Position numbers and translations under genes: made by a program
The notes under the pieces: generated by a model
What the model saw: the letters and a program-made list of their open reading frames with translations, nothing else
What the model was told of the DNA's origin: nothing
Databases searched by the model: none
NCBI GenBank assembly: GCA_000750105.3
Contig: JPHH03000039.1
Span: forward strand, 62,001-126,000
DNA from: Tolypocladium sp. Sup5 PDA-1
Lineage: Eukaryota > Ascomycota > Sordariomycetes > Hypocreales > Ophiocordycipitaceae
DNA length: 64,000 nucleotides
Direction of reading: 5' to 3'
Shown: positions 23,050 to 35,205 of the stretch, piece after piece
Layout: the number at the start of each line of letters is the position of its first letter
Numbering within the stretch: the stretch's first letter is position 1

Positions 23050-26000
23050 ATGACCGAGACGGCTGGTTTCACAACGGCGGGCCCCTTCAGCGCCAGCGCC
23101 AGCGCTCTTACCACCTCCACCACCGCCACCAGGGCGCTGCTTGCTGCTAAGACCGACGCCCTCAAACCTCAACCTCGCACCATCGCGCGCAACGACTTGG
23201 ACGCCGAGGATGACGCCGACGGCAACGACGACGACGACGACGACGACGACGCGCCCTCGCTGAAGCTGCACTGGCATCGCCAGAACCACAGCCCGTCCAA
23301 GCTGCCCGCCGTTCGCTCCGCCGACCGCCAAGGCGGATCCGCAGCGTCATCGTTCCCCTCGCAACCATCGCGCCCGCATTCGCTTGCTGTCCCCCCCTCG
23401 CCTGTCTCGCCCAATCCCGTGCCTCAACAGGGCCCATCAACCCCGAGCAGAGCTGCCGAGGACGACGACGAGGACGACGAGGACGACGAGGCAGCGTCAG
23501 AGCAGCACCCTCAGCTGCATCGCCATCCCTTGTCCGCCGCCGCCAACGACTCTCCACCGCGCCCGAGCCCGCGCTCGAGGGCCTCGACATATCAAACAAC
23601 CCCAGCAGCATCCGCTACCGCGACATCGCCCACCGACACAGCCCGCCCTGCCAGAGCGAAGCGTCCATCGTCCTGTCCCGAGGCAAACGCTTTAGACGCC
23701 GATCAGTCGTCCTCGTTGTCTCGGACCGACGCCGCGAGATCTCAGGCTCGTCGGGCGCCAGCGTCCCGCAGCTCCCACGGCGTCTCGACCACGGCCGGCC
23801 CTCCGCCATCTCTGACTACGCAGCGTCGCCACGCCGCTGAAGCCCAGTCGCCCAGCGCTACGCCGACAACGGAGTGGACGCCCCAGGGCCAGCGCGAATT
23901 GCTTCTGCCGAAGCGCCTGTCGCAGTCGAGTTCTTCAGATGAAAGCCGGTATTCGTCATCCTACCGCCCTCCCGTCTCGTATAAGCCGCCCGCCACAAGC
24001 AGCACCGCCCAACTTGGTGCCTCAGCGCCAGTCCGCGTTCCGCCCATACGAGGATTCCGATCTTCTGGCTCTCGCAAGAGCCTGGCACTGGACATGAACT
24101 TCCAACCTCGCCCCTACGACCTCGGCGAGGATTATCCGGACACGAGCAACGACCAAACCCTCCGTGCCTTGGAGGGGAGATATGGCGACGATACCCTGCA
24201 GATGACTGGGTCTAGCCCCGGTCGGCGCCGAGGCTCAGGCGCCGATAATGCGGGTGATGTCTTCCTCCGAATTGCCCGAGAGGAGCCCACGCGCCGCTTC
24301 GGAGGCGACACCATCCCGGACGATGCTCAAAGCTCCGTTGTAAGTGCACGCTCTCCTCGAACTCCGCCGCCGCAAAATGTTTCAGTTCTTTTTTTTTGGG
24401 GGGGGGGCCATGTGGTGAAGGCATGCCTGTCCCGATCGCATGAATCTCCCTTGATCAACCACCCCCACGCAATTCCACACCGACGGGCCGTACTTGGCGG
24501 TCCACCATTCTTTCTCTTCGTACCTCACGCTGCGCACGACTCGCACGCCTACGTTCGGCTCTGCTGTAAGCTGGAGACTAGCTAACTCGGAAACAGTCGC
24601 GAGCCAATCGCTCATCTCATCGACGCCCACTTTCAACGGCCATTGCTACATATCACACCACCTCTCCGCCTCGATTAAGTCGCCGCCTGTCAGATCAGCA
24701 AGACCGGCCTCGGTTGAGGAATCTCGAAGACGATCAGGCGAGCGAGATTTCACGTGCAACTACTTACCGATCGTTGGTGAGAGAGAAGGCCGCATCAGTT
24801 CATCCCGGCGACGATGCAGCCCGAACAATGGCTGGCAGCTCCACCTTGCGTCCATCTCCACTGGCCCCCCGTTCCCACGCCTACCAAGAGTCCAGCCCCG
24901 AGAACTCGATATACGCGCGCAGGCGTGCGTCGATAACGGATGGCAGCTCGACGGTGGCAGGTCGGTCGTCTACTTACAAGGCCTCTGTCCTGGGGCCAGG
25001 CCATAATAAAGCGTACAACTCGTCTCCGCTGGTTCGATCATTTGACTTCCAAAACCGGCCTGCCTCCGAGTTGGCTCAAGGGGTTGAGGGAACGGAGTCG
25101 ACCGCATCCACCACGGCACCGTCTACGGTTTGGGACGAGTTGGACGACATCAAGTCGAGAATTCATCGTCTTGAGCTCACCGGCAAGTTACCGTCTACGT
25201 CTGGAGCCGCGGTTTCGAGGCTATCGGACGAAAGACCTGCGACAGCGACAACTACAGGCACGACCATGTCATTGTCTCCCAGGCAGCAAGGGGGAGGCCA
25301 ATCAGCCGAGGCTACGAGCACGACACCCCCGCAGAGAGAGGCTCATCCTCTCCTCCACGCGGCCCTCGCTAAATCGAAGCCCTTTATGAGCCCAGAGGTT
25401 CATCGAGCACTGGAATCAGCGGCTAATGACGCTATTGGCCTGTCGGCGATGATGGGGGCTCCCGGCCAGCCCGGGCCTATCTCGAGCGGAGCCAGCACGA
25501 TTGGATCTGGAAACAACATCACCGATCGCCAGCTTCGGAGAAAGGCCGATAGCGTTTGTCGCAGTCTCACAGAGCTCTGTGTCGCGCTCGGTGAAGATGC
25601 CGCCGCACAGCCCAAAACTGCTCAGCCGACACAGCCGACGTTTCCGCAGCTTGATGGTCCGGCTACGCCGACGATACCAAAGTCACATAGTGGCCTGCCT
25701 GCACCACGTCGGGCGAGTATCGCTACGGAACAGACCCTTCCCAAGGTCAACAGCAGTCCCAGAGCCCTATCCAAGTTCGAGGAGCGAAGGAATCATCTCC
25801 TCAACGGGACGGCCTTGCCAACTCCGCGGGCGAGCGGCTCAAACACGTCTACCCCCGGCGACTCCAACATCAACCGCAGGTCATCGCTGATGATCCCGCG
25901 AACTCGACGAGCCGGCACCGAGGAACCCGAAGATGGCAGAAATTCGTCTCTCCTGAGAACTCGGCGCGCTGGAACGGAAGAGCCCGAAGAAGGGCGGAAA

Positions 26001-26417
26001 ACTTCTCTTCTGGTTCGAAACCGAAGGGGAACGGTCGGCGAGGAAGGCGAGGAGTTGAGATTCCGTGCCCCGTCTCGAGCCAACACCGATACCAACATGA
26101 TGAGAGGTCAGGGTCGCGACTATGCCCAGGAAGCGCAAACACCGCCATCTGACGGGAGGCGGCGGCTGGTTTCCACGAGCCTTCATACGTCCCGGTTGGC
26201 CGCCCCATCATCCTCGAGCCCGGCACTGCCACGACGATACCTCGAGAGATCTACGCCGGACCGCGACGCCACTGCCAACAGACCGGTTGAGGAATATGGC
26301 TCGAGGCCACCACCACTGAGCCAGGGCATAGCCCACGCTAGGGCCAACAGCCTTAGTGCACGGAGGCAAAACCGGGACAGCATGATATCTACTGCGACGA
26401 CCGGTGTTTATAGATGA
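23050..26417 (+). CDS. Large Ser/Pro/Thr-rich protein of unknown function with a short coiled-coil
   Basis: Exons 23050-24339 and 24597-26417 encode about 1036 aa; start MTETAGFTT. I do not recognise a catalytic domain. Residues 60-180 hold poly-Asp/Glu runs (DDDDDDDD and EDDDEDDEDDE). Next comes a conserved-looking stretch (LALDMNFQPRPYDLGEDYPDTSN, split here only for length). After the intron, WDELDDIKSRIHRLELTG (about residue 608) looks like a short coiled coil, followed by REAHPLLHAALAKSKPFM and LRRKADSVCRSLTELCVALGED, both probably helical. The remainder is disordered, with two near-identical repeats of RRAGTEEPE. The 257-nt intron contains a T9G10 run and joins SSV-SRANRSS in phase. A cytoskeletal or cortical scaffold would fit this architecture, but that is a guess. 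Confidence 0.82.
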
Positions 26418-27360
26418 TGCCTCGACGACGACGACTTGTACCGAATTGATGACTGTACAATGTATCAACTTTCAACCCTTTTGCGGGGCGTTTTTATCTC
26501 TGCATGCTTTCACAAGGGGGTTTGTTGCTGGGTGCCCAGCACATGCGGCATGACGATTCATGAGGGACAGGCTGGCTTTGATTCCCTGGAGACGGCTTTA
26601 CTTTCTTCGACGACTGTACATCCACCTGACTTACGGGTAAAGAGAATGTTTCGTGCACATAATTGGCTCGTTCCATTGATGTCGAAACGGCGAGAACCGA
26701 TAACGAGGCATGAGGTACACAGTGGAGCAGCCAGGGGAATGCGGGCTCAGAAGCAAGTTGTCGAGCAGTTTGTCTATAATAGGGATGAATGAAGTAAGCT
26801 TAATTTGTTATACGACTGGATTATGAACGGACCTTTCTTCCACATAAAGGACTTGATGTGTGTCTATCATATGAACATGGTCTCTCTACGTTCGGCCTGC
26901 TGGTGGTGGAGAATGGATGTGTTTAGTGTCGGGCGTCCTAATCGATAATTAAGTCACGATACGGGAGCACCTCTAATTTCGTTGCCCATTTCTAATTACA
27001 ATATTTATGATGCTCTGTGTGAACGTATTGATGCAACTGTAGTCGTGATTCTGCCTTGCGGGGTGTACTATTCGTATGTGAGATGGCCATAGCCTGCTGA
27101 CTCACGCCGAGCCAATGAGGCTGACTGCCCGAGTGCCACGCGAAATCTCGACCTCTTAAATACAACACCTTTGGCACAACTAATTCGCTCCGCGCGGCTC
27201 TTGAATGGGTTTACGAAGAAACCCGATTAGGAACTCACAGGGTGAACCTGCTATAAAGAAACGAGACCCCCACCGGCACCGAGCACGGCACATCGCAGGC
27301 AGACCAAGTTGAACCCTGGTCGACACCAAGTCCAGCCGGGCACATCACGAAGTTGGGAGA
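26418..27360. other. Intergenic region upstream of TPT1
   Basis: About 0.94 kb, more AT-rich than its surroundings (for example around 26780-26830 and 26940-27010), fitting the 3'-UTR of the upstream gene and the TPT1 promoter. No gene or repeat seen. Confidence 0.5.
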
Positions 27361-28427
27361 ATGGCGGACTCGTTTGGGGGCGAGAGTGCAAGAGGGGTAG
27401 CTCAGTTGGATCTCGAGGGCAAGGTCCGCGATAGGGCTGAGAGGCAGGGTGAGAGGAGAGGCGGCCGTGGAGGCAAGGGTGGCGGCGGCGGCGGTGGTGG
27501 TCAGGGACGCGAGGTGCAGGTCTCAAGGGCGCTCTCGAAGTTGCTGAGGCACCAGGCTGAGAATGCTGGGATCGCGCTCGATGGAGAGGGATTTGCGCCG
27601 CTTGACCGGGTGGTGAGTGCTGGCTCCCTGCTGTTGGGATATGAATACCTGGGATGAAGTCGAGCCTGGTCTGCTCGAGTGAGAGACAGTACCGGCTGGC
27701 TATGCGCTCACATGTGAACGACTCTGACGAACACACCTCACAGCTCGCATGGGGCCCCTTGAAGTCCCTAAAAGTCACCCTCGCAGACGTCCAAGCCATC
27801 GTCGCCAACAGCGACAAGCAGCGCTTCTCCCTCAAGCCCAACCCAGACACCAACCCGTCAGGGTCAACCACCAGCTCCTCCGCCGGCGACTACCTCATCC
27901 GCGCCAACCAAGGCCACTCCATCAAGATCGAGTCCTCATCCCACCTCGAGCCCATCACGCTCGCCGCGGGCAACATCCCGCCGCGCGTCCTCCACGGCAC
28001 CTACTTCGCCTTCTGGCCGGCCATCGTCGCGTCCGGCGGCCTCCGGCCCATGGGGCGCAACCACGTGCACTGCTCGGTGGGTGAGCCCGGCGAGGGCGGC
28101 GTCGTGAGCGGCATGCGCGGCGACGCGGAGCTGGTGGTGGAGATTGACGTCGAGGCGAGCCTGCACGAGGGCAGCGGCGTGGCGTGGTGGAGGAGCGACA
28201 ACGGGGTGGTGCTGACGGAGGGGGGCGAGGACGGCGTCCTGAGCACGCGCTTCTTCAAGAGGGTTACCGGGCGCAAGGTTGACGTCGGGGTGCTGTGGGA
28301 GGGTGGCGAGAAGAAGGCGGATCTGCCGGCGGGTATCAAGGGGAAGATTCCGCAGGGCAAGGGGCCGCGGGGAGGCGGCGGCGGCGGACGAGGAGGAAGG
28401 GGTGGAGGCCGTCAACGTGGTTCATGA
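27361..28427 (+). CDS. TPT1: tRNA 2'-phosphotransferase TPT1
   Basis: Removes the 2'-phosphate left at the splice junction by fungal-type tRNA ligation, transferring it to NAD+. Exons 27361-27612 and 27744-28427 encode 311 aa. The KptA/TPT1 fold is clear: SRALSKLLRHQAENAGI (catalytic Arg63-His64 pair), KQRFSLKP, YLIRANQGHSI, VLHGTYFAFW, MGRNHVHCSVG and WWRSDNGVVLTEG. The join LDRV-LAWGPLKSL is in phase (131-nt intron). Both ends carry glycine/arginine-rich tails (residues 31-50 and the last 20), giving RGG-like flanks not needed for catalysis. The 3' end is 160 bp from the converging gene at 28588. Confidence 0.95.
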
Positions 28428-28587
28428 CATGACTGGGGGCATCTAAAACAATAGACATCAATCTTCCGCTTGGTGCTTCTCCTTTCATGGTCCATCGCCA
28501 GTACATCAGTCGTAACTCAAGTCCATCATATGGTTGTCATCCACCCCTTCCCCTTCTCGCACATCGTCTCGTTGCTCATAAAATCGG

Positions 28588-29644
28588 TCACGGGCCTTTT
28601 GTCCACAGGCTTTTGACAAGCTCGTCCCTGCTCTGCTGCTGCCCCTGCAGCCACTCGAGCACCTTTTCCGCCATTTGCATCTTGGCCTGCCGCTTGCCCA
28701 GCACGCCGCTCACGACGCCCAGGTCTGGCGGGATGAGCCCGCCGTGCTTGAACACGGGCCGCCCGCTGAAGAAGTTCGGCATCTGGTCGTTGGGCTCGAC
28801 CCGGTAGCTGGGGTTGTCGATGCCGAGGCGCCCGGCGAGCGCCGAGATCTGCATGAGGACGGAGGCCGCCTCGTCGCCGTCCGGGCCGCCGTTGCCGGGC
28901 CGCGAGTCGGGGGCTGGGCTCTCCGACGTCTGGGGTGGTCGCTGGGGGGAGTCTTCTCTCTTCATCTTGTGGGCGGGAGACATGCGAGCTGGCGATGGGG
29001 ACAGCACGGCGGCGGTCCTCTTGTTGGGGGGATCAGCCAAGATATTGCCTGTGTCTGGGAAGTCTCTCATGTACTGCAGCGCATGCTTTGCGGCATACCG
29101 TTTTGCGTTCTGTGTAATTGTCAGCTGAGTGAGCGAAAGGACGGAATGCTCGATGCTGTGCCATCGCATCACGCACCTTCTTGGACTGAAAGGACGGCGG
29201 CTGCTTGCCCGTCTCGACGCCATGCCTTTCACGGGGAAAAGAGCCATAGCCTTCAACCGAGCAGACGCAGCGCCACATTAGCTTGAGATGCCCGGCGACG
29301 GGCATGTTGATGGGCTCATCGTCCACAAAGGTCGGCGGCATGAGGCGTCGGACCTGAATAGTCTCTACACATCACATCATGGTCAGCAACTCATCCCCAC
29401 TCCTGCACATCGAAAGGAGGACAGGGAATCAGAACATACGCATCAAGGCGCTAACATGGTCCCTATCGCCCACGTCTGGCTCATCACCAAACGAGATCAA
29501 CACCGAGATCGCCTCCAGCTCGGCCTGTGATAGCGGAGCCGGGCTGCCGCGCTCCCTCTCGACGGCTTCTTGGGTATCGATCCAGGCCCGCAGGCGGTCC
29601 CATGGGACGCGCACCTCTCGGCCCGGAGCGTTTGTCGGCTCCAT
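28588..29644 (-). CDS. Double-stranded-RNA-binding-motif-like fungal protein
   Basis: Exons 29644-29440, 29364-29177 and 29109-28588 encode 304 aa, start MEPTNAPGREVRVPWDRL. The central part (about residues 70-150) reads like a dsRBM: a beta-rich stretch with WRCVCSVEGYGSFP, then the C-terminal helix signature KKNAKRYAAKHALQYM. A Pro/Ser-rich linker and a helical C-terminus (LAGRLGIDNPSYRVEP, MAEKVLEWLQGQQQ) follow. RNA binding is inferred from the helix signature. The specific function is unknown to me; it could be an orphan conserved in Sordariomycetes. Both introns (75 and 67 nt) are canonical and keep phase. Convergent with TPT1. Confidence 0.85.
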
Positions 29645-30203
29645 GGCGTATGGCTTTTGTGGCGGAGAAGAGGAACAGTTCGATTGACGATGGCTATACC
29701 ATCCGCGTGACGGCCGCGGCTCGTGGCGATGGGGTGAAGTGGATGTGGTCTTTGCATTCACCCAATGATCACCTGAACGCTGGACGAGCAAGTGACTCCC
29801 TGCCCCCTTCAAGAACGAAAAGCTTGGGAATATTCTGATCGTATTTCGTCAGGGCAGACGGTGAGGGGGTCGCAATGGCAGCTGATGCAACGTGAACAGC
29901 TGAAAACTGTAGGTGCTGGTTGGTGGGGCTTGCATCGCCCATCTGCGCGCCTCGACGTCTCTCGCGGCGGTTCCAAGGCAAGGCGGAATAATACAAGTAT
30001 ACACTGGCAATACAAGGCTTCATACCAACGTGGGAGAGCACCTATGTTTAGACTGGAAGGGAAGAGCCGGCTTAATCAAGACGGACTCGACGAACTTGGT
30101 GAGAAACACAAATGAGAGAGGGGCCGTGATGATCATCGGGTATCTCTTGAATGCTTGCGAAGCCAGTGCCAGGGCTATGCTATCTCTTGAAAATCGTCGT
30201 CGT
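29645..30203. other. Intergenic region between two minus-strand genes
   Basis: 559 bp holding the promoter of the dsRBM-like gene and the 3'-UTR of EFG1. Nothing else recognised. Confidence 0.5.
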
Positions 30204-31173
30204 CTAACCCTCCTCGAAAAAGCCACCGTCCCCATCGTCCGAGTCATCTGCCGCAGGCGCGGCTTCACGCATCAACCGCCGTCTCTCCCTACGGTTGAGC
30301 GCCGGCTGCTCGCCCTTCTTCCCGTTGGCCACGTCAGCCTTGCCATCCGTCTTGCCATCCTGCTGCAGTCGTCCCTTGTTCTGCTCCTGCTGCTTGTGTC
30401 CATCACTGGGCTTGGCCGTCGACGCCTTCGGTTGCGGACGTGTGGGCTTGGGCTTGGATTCGCCTGCTGACCTCCGTTCCCGCAACCTCTTCAAAGCGTC
30501 TGGTCCCTCCTCCATTGTCTTCTCGACGACCGACCACATTGGTGGTCGCTCGACCTTCAGAGCAATCCTTGCGGCCGGGGTCTTGCCGGCATCGTCGTCA
30601 TCGTCGGCCGACTTCACATTGCCGTATAGGCTGATGTATGGTTCCACGTGGGGGTGGTAGAGCGTGTACGCTTCGTCGACCTCGGCAACATGCAGCTCCC
30701 TTTTCAGCTTGCCCATGTTCTCAGAATCAGGGTTCTTTTCAATCTGGCGCTGGAGTTGCTTGACCAGCCGAGATGCCTTCTTCCGTTCTGGTCGCAATCG
30801 CGTGTTAGAAGACGATTTGGAAAAAGAGAGAGGGATGCTTCGGAGAGAACGTACCGAAGAATCGAACCATGTGATACTTGGAAATCATGGCGCTACGCTT
30901 CCTCTGGAAGCCCTTGTCGGCAATGTCCACCCTGTGGGAAGCCAGCTCGCGCTCGAGATCATTGCGGACGTTGGCGGGCAGGTCCTGCTTCCGCTGAAGT
31001 AGCCTCTCAATGTTTCGGACTCGCTTCTTCGCAAACTCCGAGGTGCCTTCCTTGGCCTTGTGCTTGTTGGACCCGAACTGCTTTCTCCGCTTGGGGTTGT
31101 CAAAGGACGGTGCGTCGGCGGCGTGGCCTGGGTCCTGCGACTCCACGTCCGCAAAAGGTCTTTTCGCGCCCAT
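30204..31173 (-). CDS. EFG1: rRNA-processing protein EFG1
   Basis: Nucleolar factor of the 90S pre-ribosome needed for 18S rRNA maturation (family knowledge). Exons 31173-30855 and 30787-30204 encode 300 aa from ATG (MGAKRPFADVES). The family core is KRVRNIERLLQRKQDLPANV, LASHRVDIADKG, KRSAMISKYHMVRFFERKKA and LHVAEVDEAYTLYHPHVEPY, mostly basic helical segments. The intron join MVRFF-ERKKASR is in phase (67-nt intron). The C-terminal third is Lys/Pro/Gln-rich, with a RRERRRLMRE basic patch and an acidic end (DDSDDGDGGFFEEG), as is common in nucleolar proteins. Divergent from the SEA4 gene. Confidence 0.93.
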
Positions 31174-31826
31174 CGCGGCGAGGCAGGATGGACGATGCGG
31201 TTCGTCGGATAATCGTCGAGCAGCGGCGCGATGCGGAGGCGTGGACAACAGCCAGCTGAACTCTTGCTTGGATAAATGGTCGAAGGCGCCACGACGAGGA
31301 GTCGCAGCTGGGCAACTTTTTCGACTATAATTATGGTGGGGAGCCACGGGAAAACCAGGCCGCCGATCTTATCTGTCCAGCTGCGCCCGCCCGCCCGGAT
31401 TGGGTCTAGCGCAGACGACCTCGCACAGCTACGTCCGCAGGCCAATCAGAGGCGCACAACTGACCCCAGCTCTCATCGACCTCACCTTACTCACGGTGGG
31501 GGGAGGGAAGGTGTTTACGTTTACTGAGGAGCTTCACGACGTCTCGCAGCTCATCGAGGCCCACGACATCGACGCCTTCACCCGCATTACAGGGCCACAC
31601 TCACTCAAAACGGAGCAAACTCTCGGCCAGGCCATGCGACAGCTTGATGCCCGCGTCAATGGCACCTAATCATGCCTAGTGGCGGCATCTTGAACTCCAG
31701 CGCTCACTCAACTCTGGCGACTCATCAACGACTTTGACGTCTGAGCTGTGCCGCTTCATCGCATCTCCCGCGCCCGCTGCCAGCTGCCGCGTTCACCGAG
31801 CTTGATAGTTGCGCATAGGCCTCAAC
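31174..31826. promoter_or_regulatory. Bidirectional promoter between EFG1 and SEA4
   Basis: 653 bp between outward-facing ATGs. Visible motifs are a CCAAT at 31442-31446, CTCATCG at 31472-31478 and 31550-31556 (core of the PAC element GATGAG in reverse, associated with ribosome-biogenesis genes in yeasts), and TGTTTAC at 31512-31518 (forkhead-type). Function of these matches is inferred only from sequence. Confidence 0.5.
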
Positions 31827-34800
31827 ATGGACCGCCCCGAGCCAGGGCTTGTGAAATGGTCCGCCAACTCGGCCGTCGACAGCTTCGTGCACATCAACCT
31901 GCAGCATCGAGTCGTCCAGCTCTATGAGCCGACCGGGCACGCTCACAAGCGGCAGTTCGACTATGCGAAGCTCAGCAGACACGATGACTTCCCTCCGCTC
32001 ACGACCTACGACTGGTCACCCGCGAACCCGGAGCTCCTGGCCGTCGGCACCAGCTCCGGCATAGTGAACCTTTTGAGGATCGACGACAACTCCAATGCGT
32101 ATGTTGAAATCGGACTGAAGATGGCTAGAACCTGTCAAGCAGTAGCTTTCAACACCACTGGACTCCTCGCCGTCGGCCTGGACCGTGTTCGGATGGACCA
32201 AAGCCTTCAAGTCTGGGACGTCAACCGCCTCTCCGCGTCGGAGAATCAGAAGAGGGGCTTCCCATCGGCCGCAATCAGTCTCGTCGAGCCAAGGAACCGC
32301 CTCGAGCCGAGTGTTTCCGTCTCGAGCCTCAAATTCTTCGAAGACAGCCCACAAACATTGGTAGCAGGCATCAAAGGCCAAGGTGTGAGAATACACGATC
32401 TCCGTGGTAAGTTCGTCCCATTGCCCACCTCGTCGCGGCCCTAAACCAACATTCCTCGCAGACCCAACCAGTGTTGTCACCTTCCAGACAAAGTGTAACA
32501 ACAACTTGGCAATCGACTATGCCGACCAAAACTTCTTCGCATCATCCGCACTAGATCATCCAGGTGTTATGATATGGGATCGGAGAGCTACGTCACGCCC
32601 TTTGGCCTCTCACACCTATTTGCAAGCTGTCGAAGAAGACGAGCTGCCATGGGGCGGAGCCTTGCGCCTTGATCAGGTCATCGAAACGGACTCGGACCCT
32701 CTCCTAGCGGAGGGAAAACACTCTCTCATACGCTCACTCCGCTACTGCCGCGACCGCCGCGGCCTACTGGCTGCTCTGTCGCCCACTGGACAGTTAAAGG
32801 TGTTGGAGACTAATAGGGAGATGCAATCATCCAGCACGGCATCGCAGGAAGGCCCCGAGCTCCTACAAGTCCAACGATCTCACGAAATGGACGCGTCGTA
32901 TCGAGACGCCTCCAGGAGGAATGATCGAATTGTGTCGTTTGATTGGGTGACCCTAAGCTCCCCTGTCCTACGGCCAAGGGTCCTGGTGTTACGGGCCAAT
33001 GGCAGTTTCGACGTTCTGGAGCAGCCATCTCGCACATCCGACCACGTCTTCAACTTTGTGCCCTGGCAGTCCCCTCATCGTGGTCTAGAAGGTACGTCTC
33101 TCTGGTAATCCTCGTTCATGGAGGCTAACACATCGCAGAGGATGCACCGTATCAGAGCGTGATGCAGTTTGAGGCGACTCAGACCGCAGAGATGCTAGGA
33201 ACTTTCCTAGCGGAACAAACCCTGTCAGACGTCCCCATATTCGGGTCCGAAAACGACGATGTCGAAGAGAGGCTCCAAAACGCATTGCGGAACACCCCGG
33301 TCACGTCAACCACTGTCGAGCACGTGGACAAAATTGGCGCACCGTTGCCAGAATCCTTTTACAACGCGACATCGGTGGCTCAGAAGCTTCGCAGCTTGCG
33401 CACCTACGTTCGCGAGGACCACGAAACTCCACAGTCTGCAGATGGAGCGATGCCGCACAACGGTGATGGAAACCATCTAGGGAATGGGCCAGCAGACATA
33501 TCCTTGGCGTCTAATAGCCTCGGGTCCTGTCGCGACATTCATGAAGGACTGCTGAGCACGTTAGTCGCGGTCAAGGGTCTACCCAGAGAAGCTCAGAGCA
33601 TCGTGGATCATACCATACTGTTCCGCGCGAAAGAGAAGTATCTCTTCGATGCGGCTACGAATAGAAACATTGTCGCCGACGATCCTTGGAAGAGATTTGT
33701 CTGGGACTGGATTGCCGGTAAGTCGGGTGTGCGTACAGGTTTCGCGTACCCGCGTGTTGCTGACTTGTGTAAAGATGCCGAGCATACCGCCGACGATGGA
33801 GGCATGCTGTTGGGCAATATGGATCTCAGCTTCCTAGGAGTACATGCCATATGGGCCAACGACCTCGGTGAGTAGACCTTCCACCTCAAAACTGGCCGCC
33901 ATGCTAACCCTGCCACAAGGCAAAACCCCAAGCACTCGCCTTGCCCCTGGGACAGCCGTCCCCGACACGCCGCAATGGGAGCGCGCCATCGGGCAATACT
34001 GCAAGAAACATCGTCTGCCCAAGTTTGACGGCGTCGCCACGAAGAGACCTCATCACCGGCAGCTGTGTCTCGAGATCTGTGGATGGGGCGACCCTCAAAG
34101 ACATGACCCGCACGGAGTCGACCGCGAAGCTGACCCAGAGTACCCTACTGCTATCCACACCATGGTAGCGTCTCGGGCCTTGTTCAGAGGCGACACAAAG
34201 CAGGCCAATCAGATTCTGAAAAAGGCCAGCTCGGTGCACCCAGAGCTGCTCTTCGTGTCCCTGGCGCTCCAGCTCACGGGCCGTGGCAGCAAGCAGATGG
34301 CCAAGGAGCAGCTCGAGATCGACGACGCGGTGGCGTCCAAGACGGATCCGTATCTGCGGGCTATATCATCGCTCATTGCGACTGGAGATTGGTCCACCAT
34401 CGCCAACCAGCGTTCCCTGCCCCTGGCCGATCGCGCCGTCGTGGCCGTCCGCAACTTTGACGACGACCAGCTCACCAAGTGGCTCAAGGAGCAGGTCGCT
34501 CTCGCGGTCGAGGACGGCGACATCGAAGGCATTGCACTCACGGGTATTAACGATAGCCTGGTTGACATCTTCGCGCGCTACGTCCAGAAGTTCCACGACG
34601 TCCAGACGGCGACACTCGTCCTCTCGACCTGCTACCCGCGCTACATCGACGACGTCCGCTGCCGCGCCTGGCGCAATGCCTACCGCGCGCACCTCCAGCG
34701 CCATCGCCTCTTCTTCCAGCGCACCAAGTTCGAGGTCGAGTCCACCAAGCGCTCCAAGCGCGACGGCATACCCACGCTCAAGCCGCCCTCGCGGCAGATC

Positions 34801-35205
34801 GCCCTGCGCTGCGTCTTCTGCGACGCCGAGACGTCCATCGCCAACTTCAACCAGGGCGCCGCCGCGCCTCCGTCGGCCGCCACGACCGCGCCCTCGACGC
34901 TCGAGACGCGCAACCCGCTCCTCGCGACAAGCATCAACGCCGGCGTAAGCTGCCCCAACTGCGGCCGCCACCTCCCGCGCTGCGTCGTCTGCCTCGAGGT
35001 CGTCGGCGTCCCGCGCTCCGACAAGCCCGAGGAGCGGGAGGAGACGCGCATGGCGGGACGCTTCCCCACGTTCTGCCTGCGCTGCGAGCACGTCTTGCAC
35101 CTGGACCATGCGCGGCAGTGGTTCGCGCGGCACGTCGAGTGCCCCGTGCCCGAGTGTCGGTGCCGGTGCAACTTCAAGGCGAATCCGGAGCTGGGCTATC
35201 ATTGA
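31827..35205 (+). CDS. SEA4: GATOR2/SEACAT subunit Mio (Sea4) homologue
   Basis: WD40-RING protein of the SEA/GATOR2 complex on the vacuole membrane, which relieves GATOR1 inhibition of TORC1 in response to amino acids. Exons 31827-32406, 32462-33091, 33139-33717, 33775-33867 and 33920-35205 encode 1055 aa. The N-terminal 400 residues form a beta-propeller (TTYDWSPANPELLAVGTSSG, LQVWDV, GVMIWDRR). A helical middle follows (MVASRALFRGDTKQANQILKKAS). The C-terminus has paired zinc sites CVFCDAET, CPNCGRHLPRCVVC, CLRCEHVLHLDHARQWF and CPVPECRCRC, the Mio-type zinc-ribbon/RING end. All four joins restore phase. Intron 3 (33718-33774, 57 nt) is in frame and free of stops. Confidence 0.94.

Noticed and set aside
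27396..27414. Perfect tRNA-type A-box string TAGCTCAGTTGG
   Set aside because: It lies inside the first exon of TPT1, and no GTTCGA-type B box or cloverleaf follows at the right distance. Coincidence.
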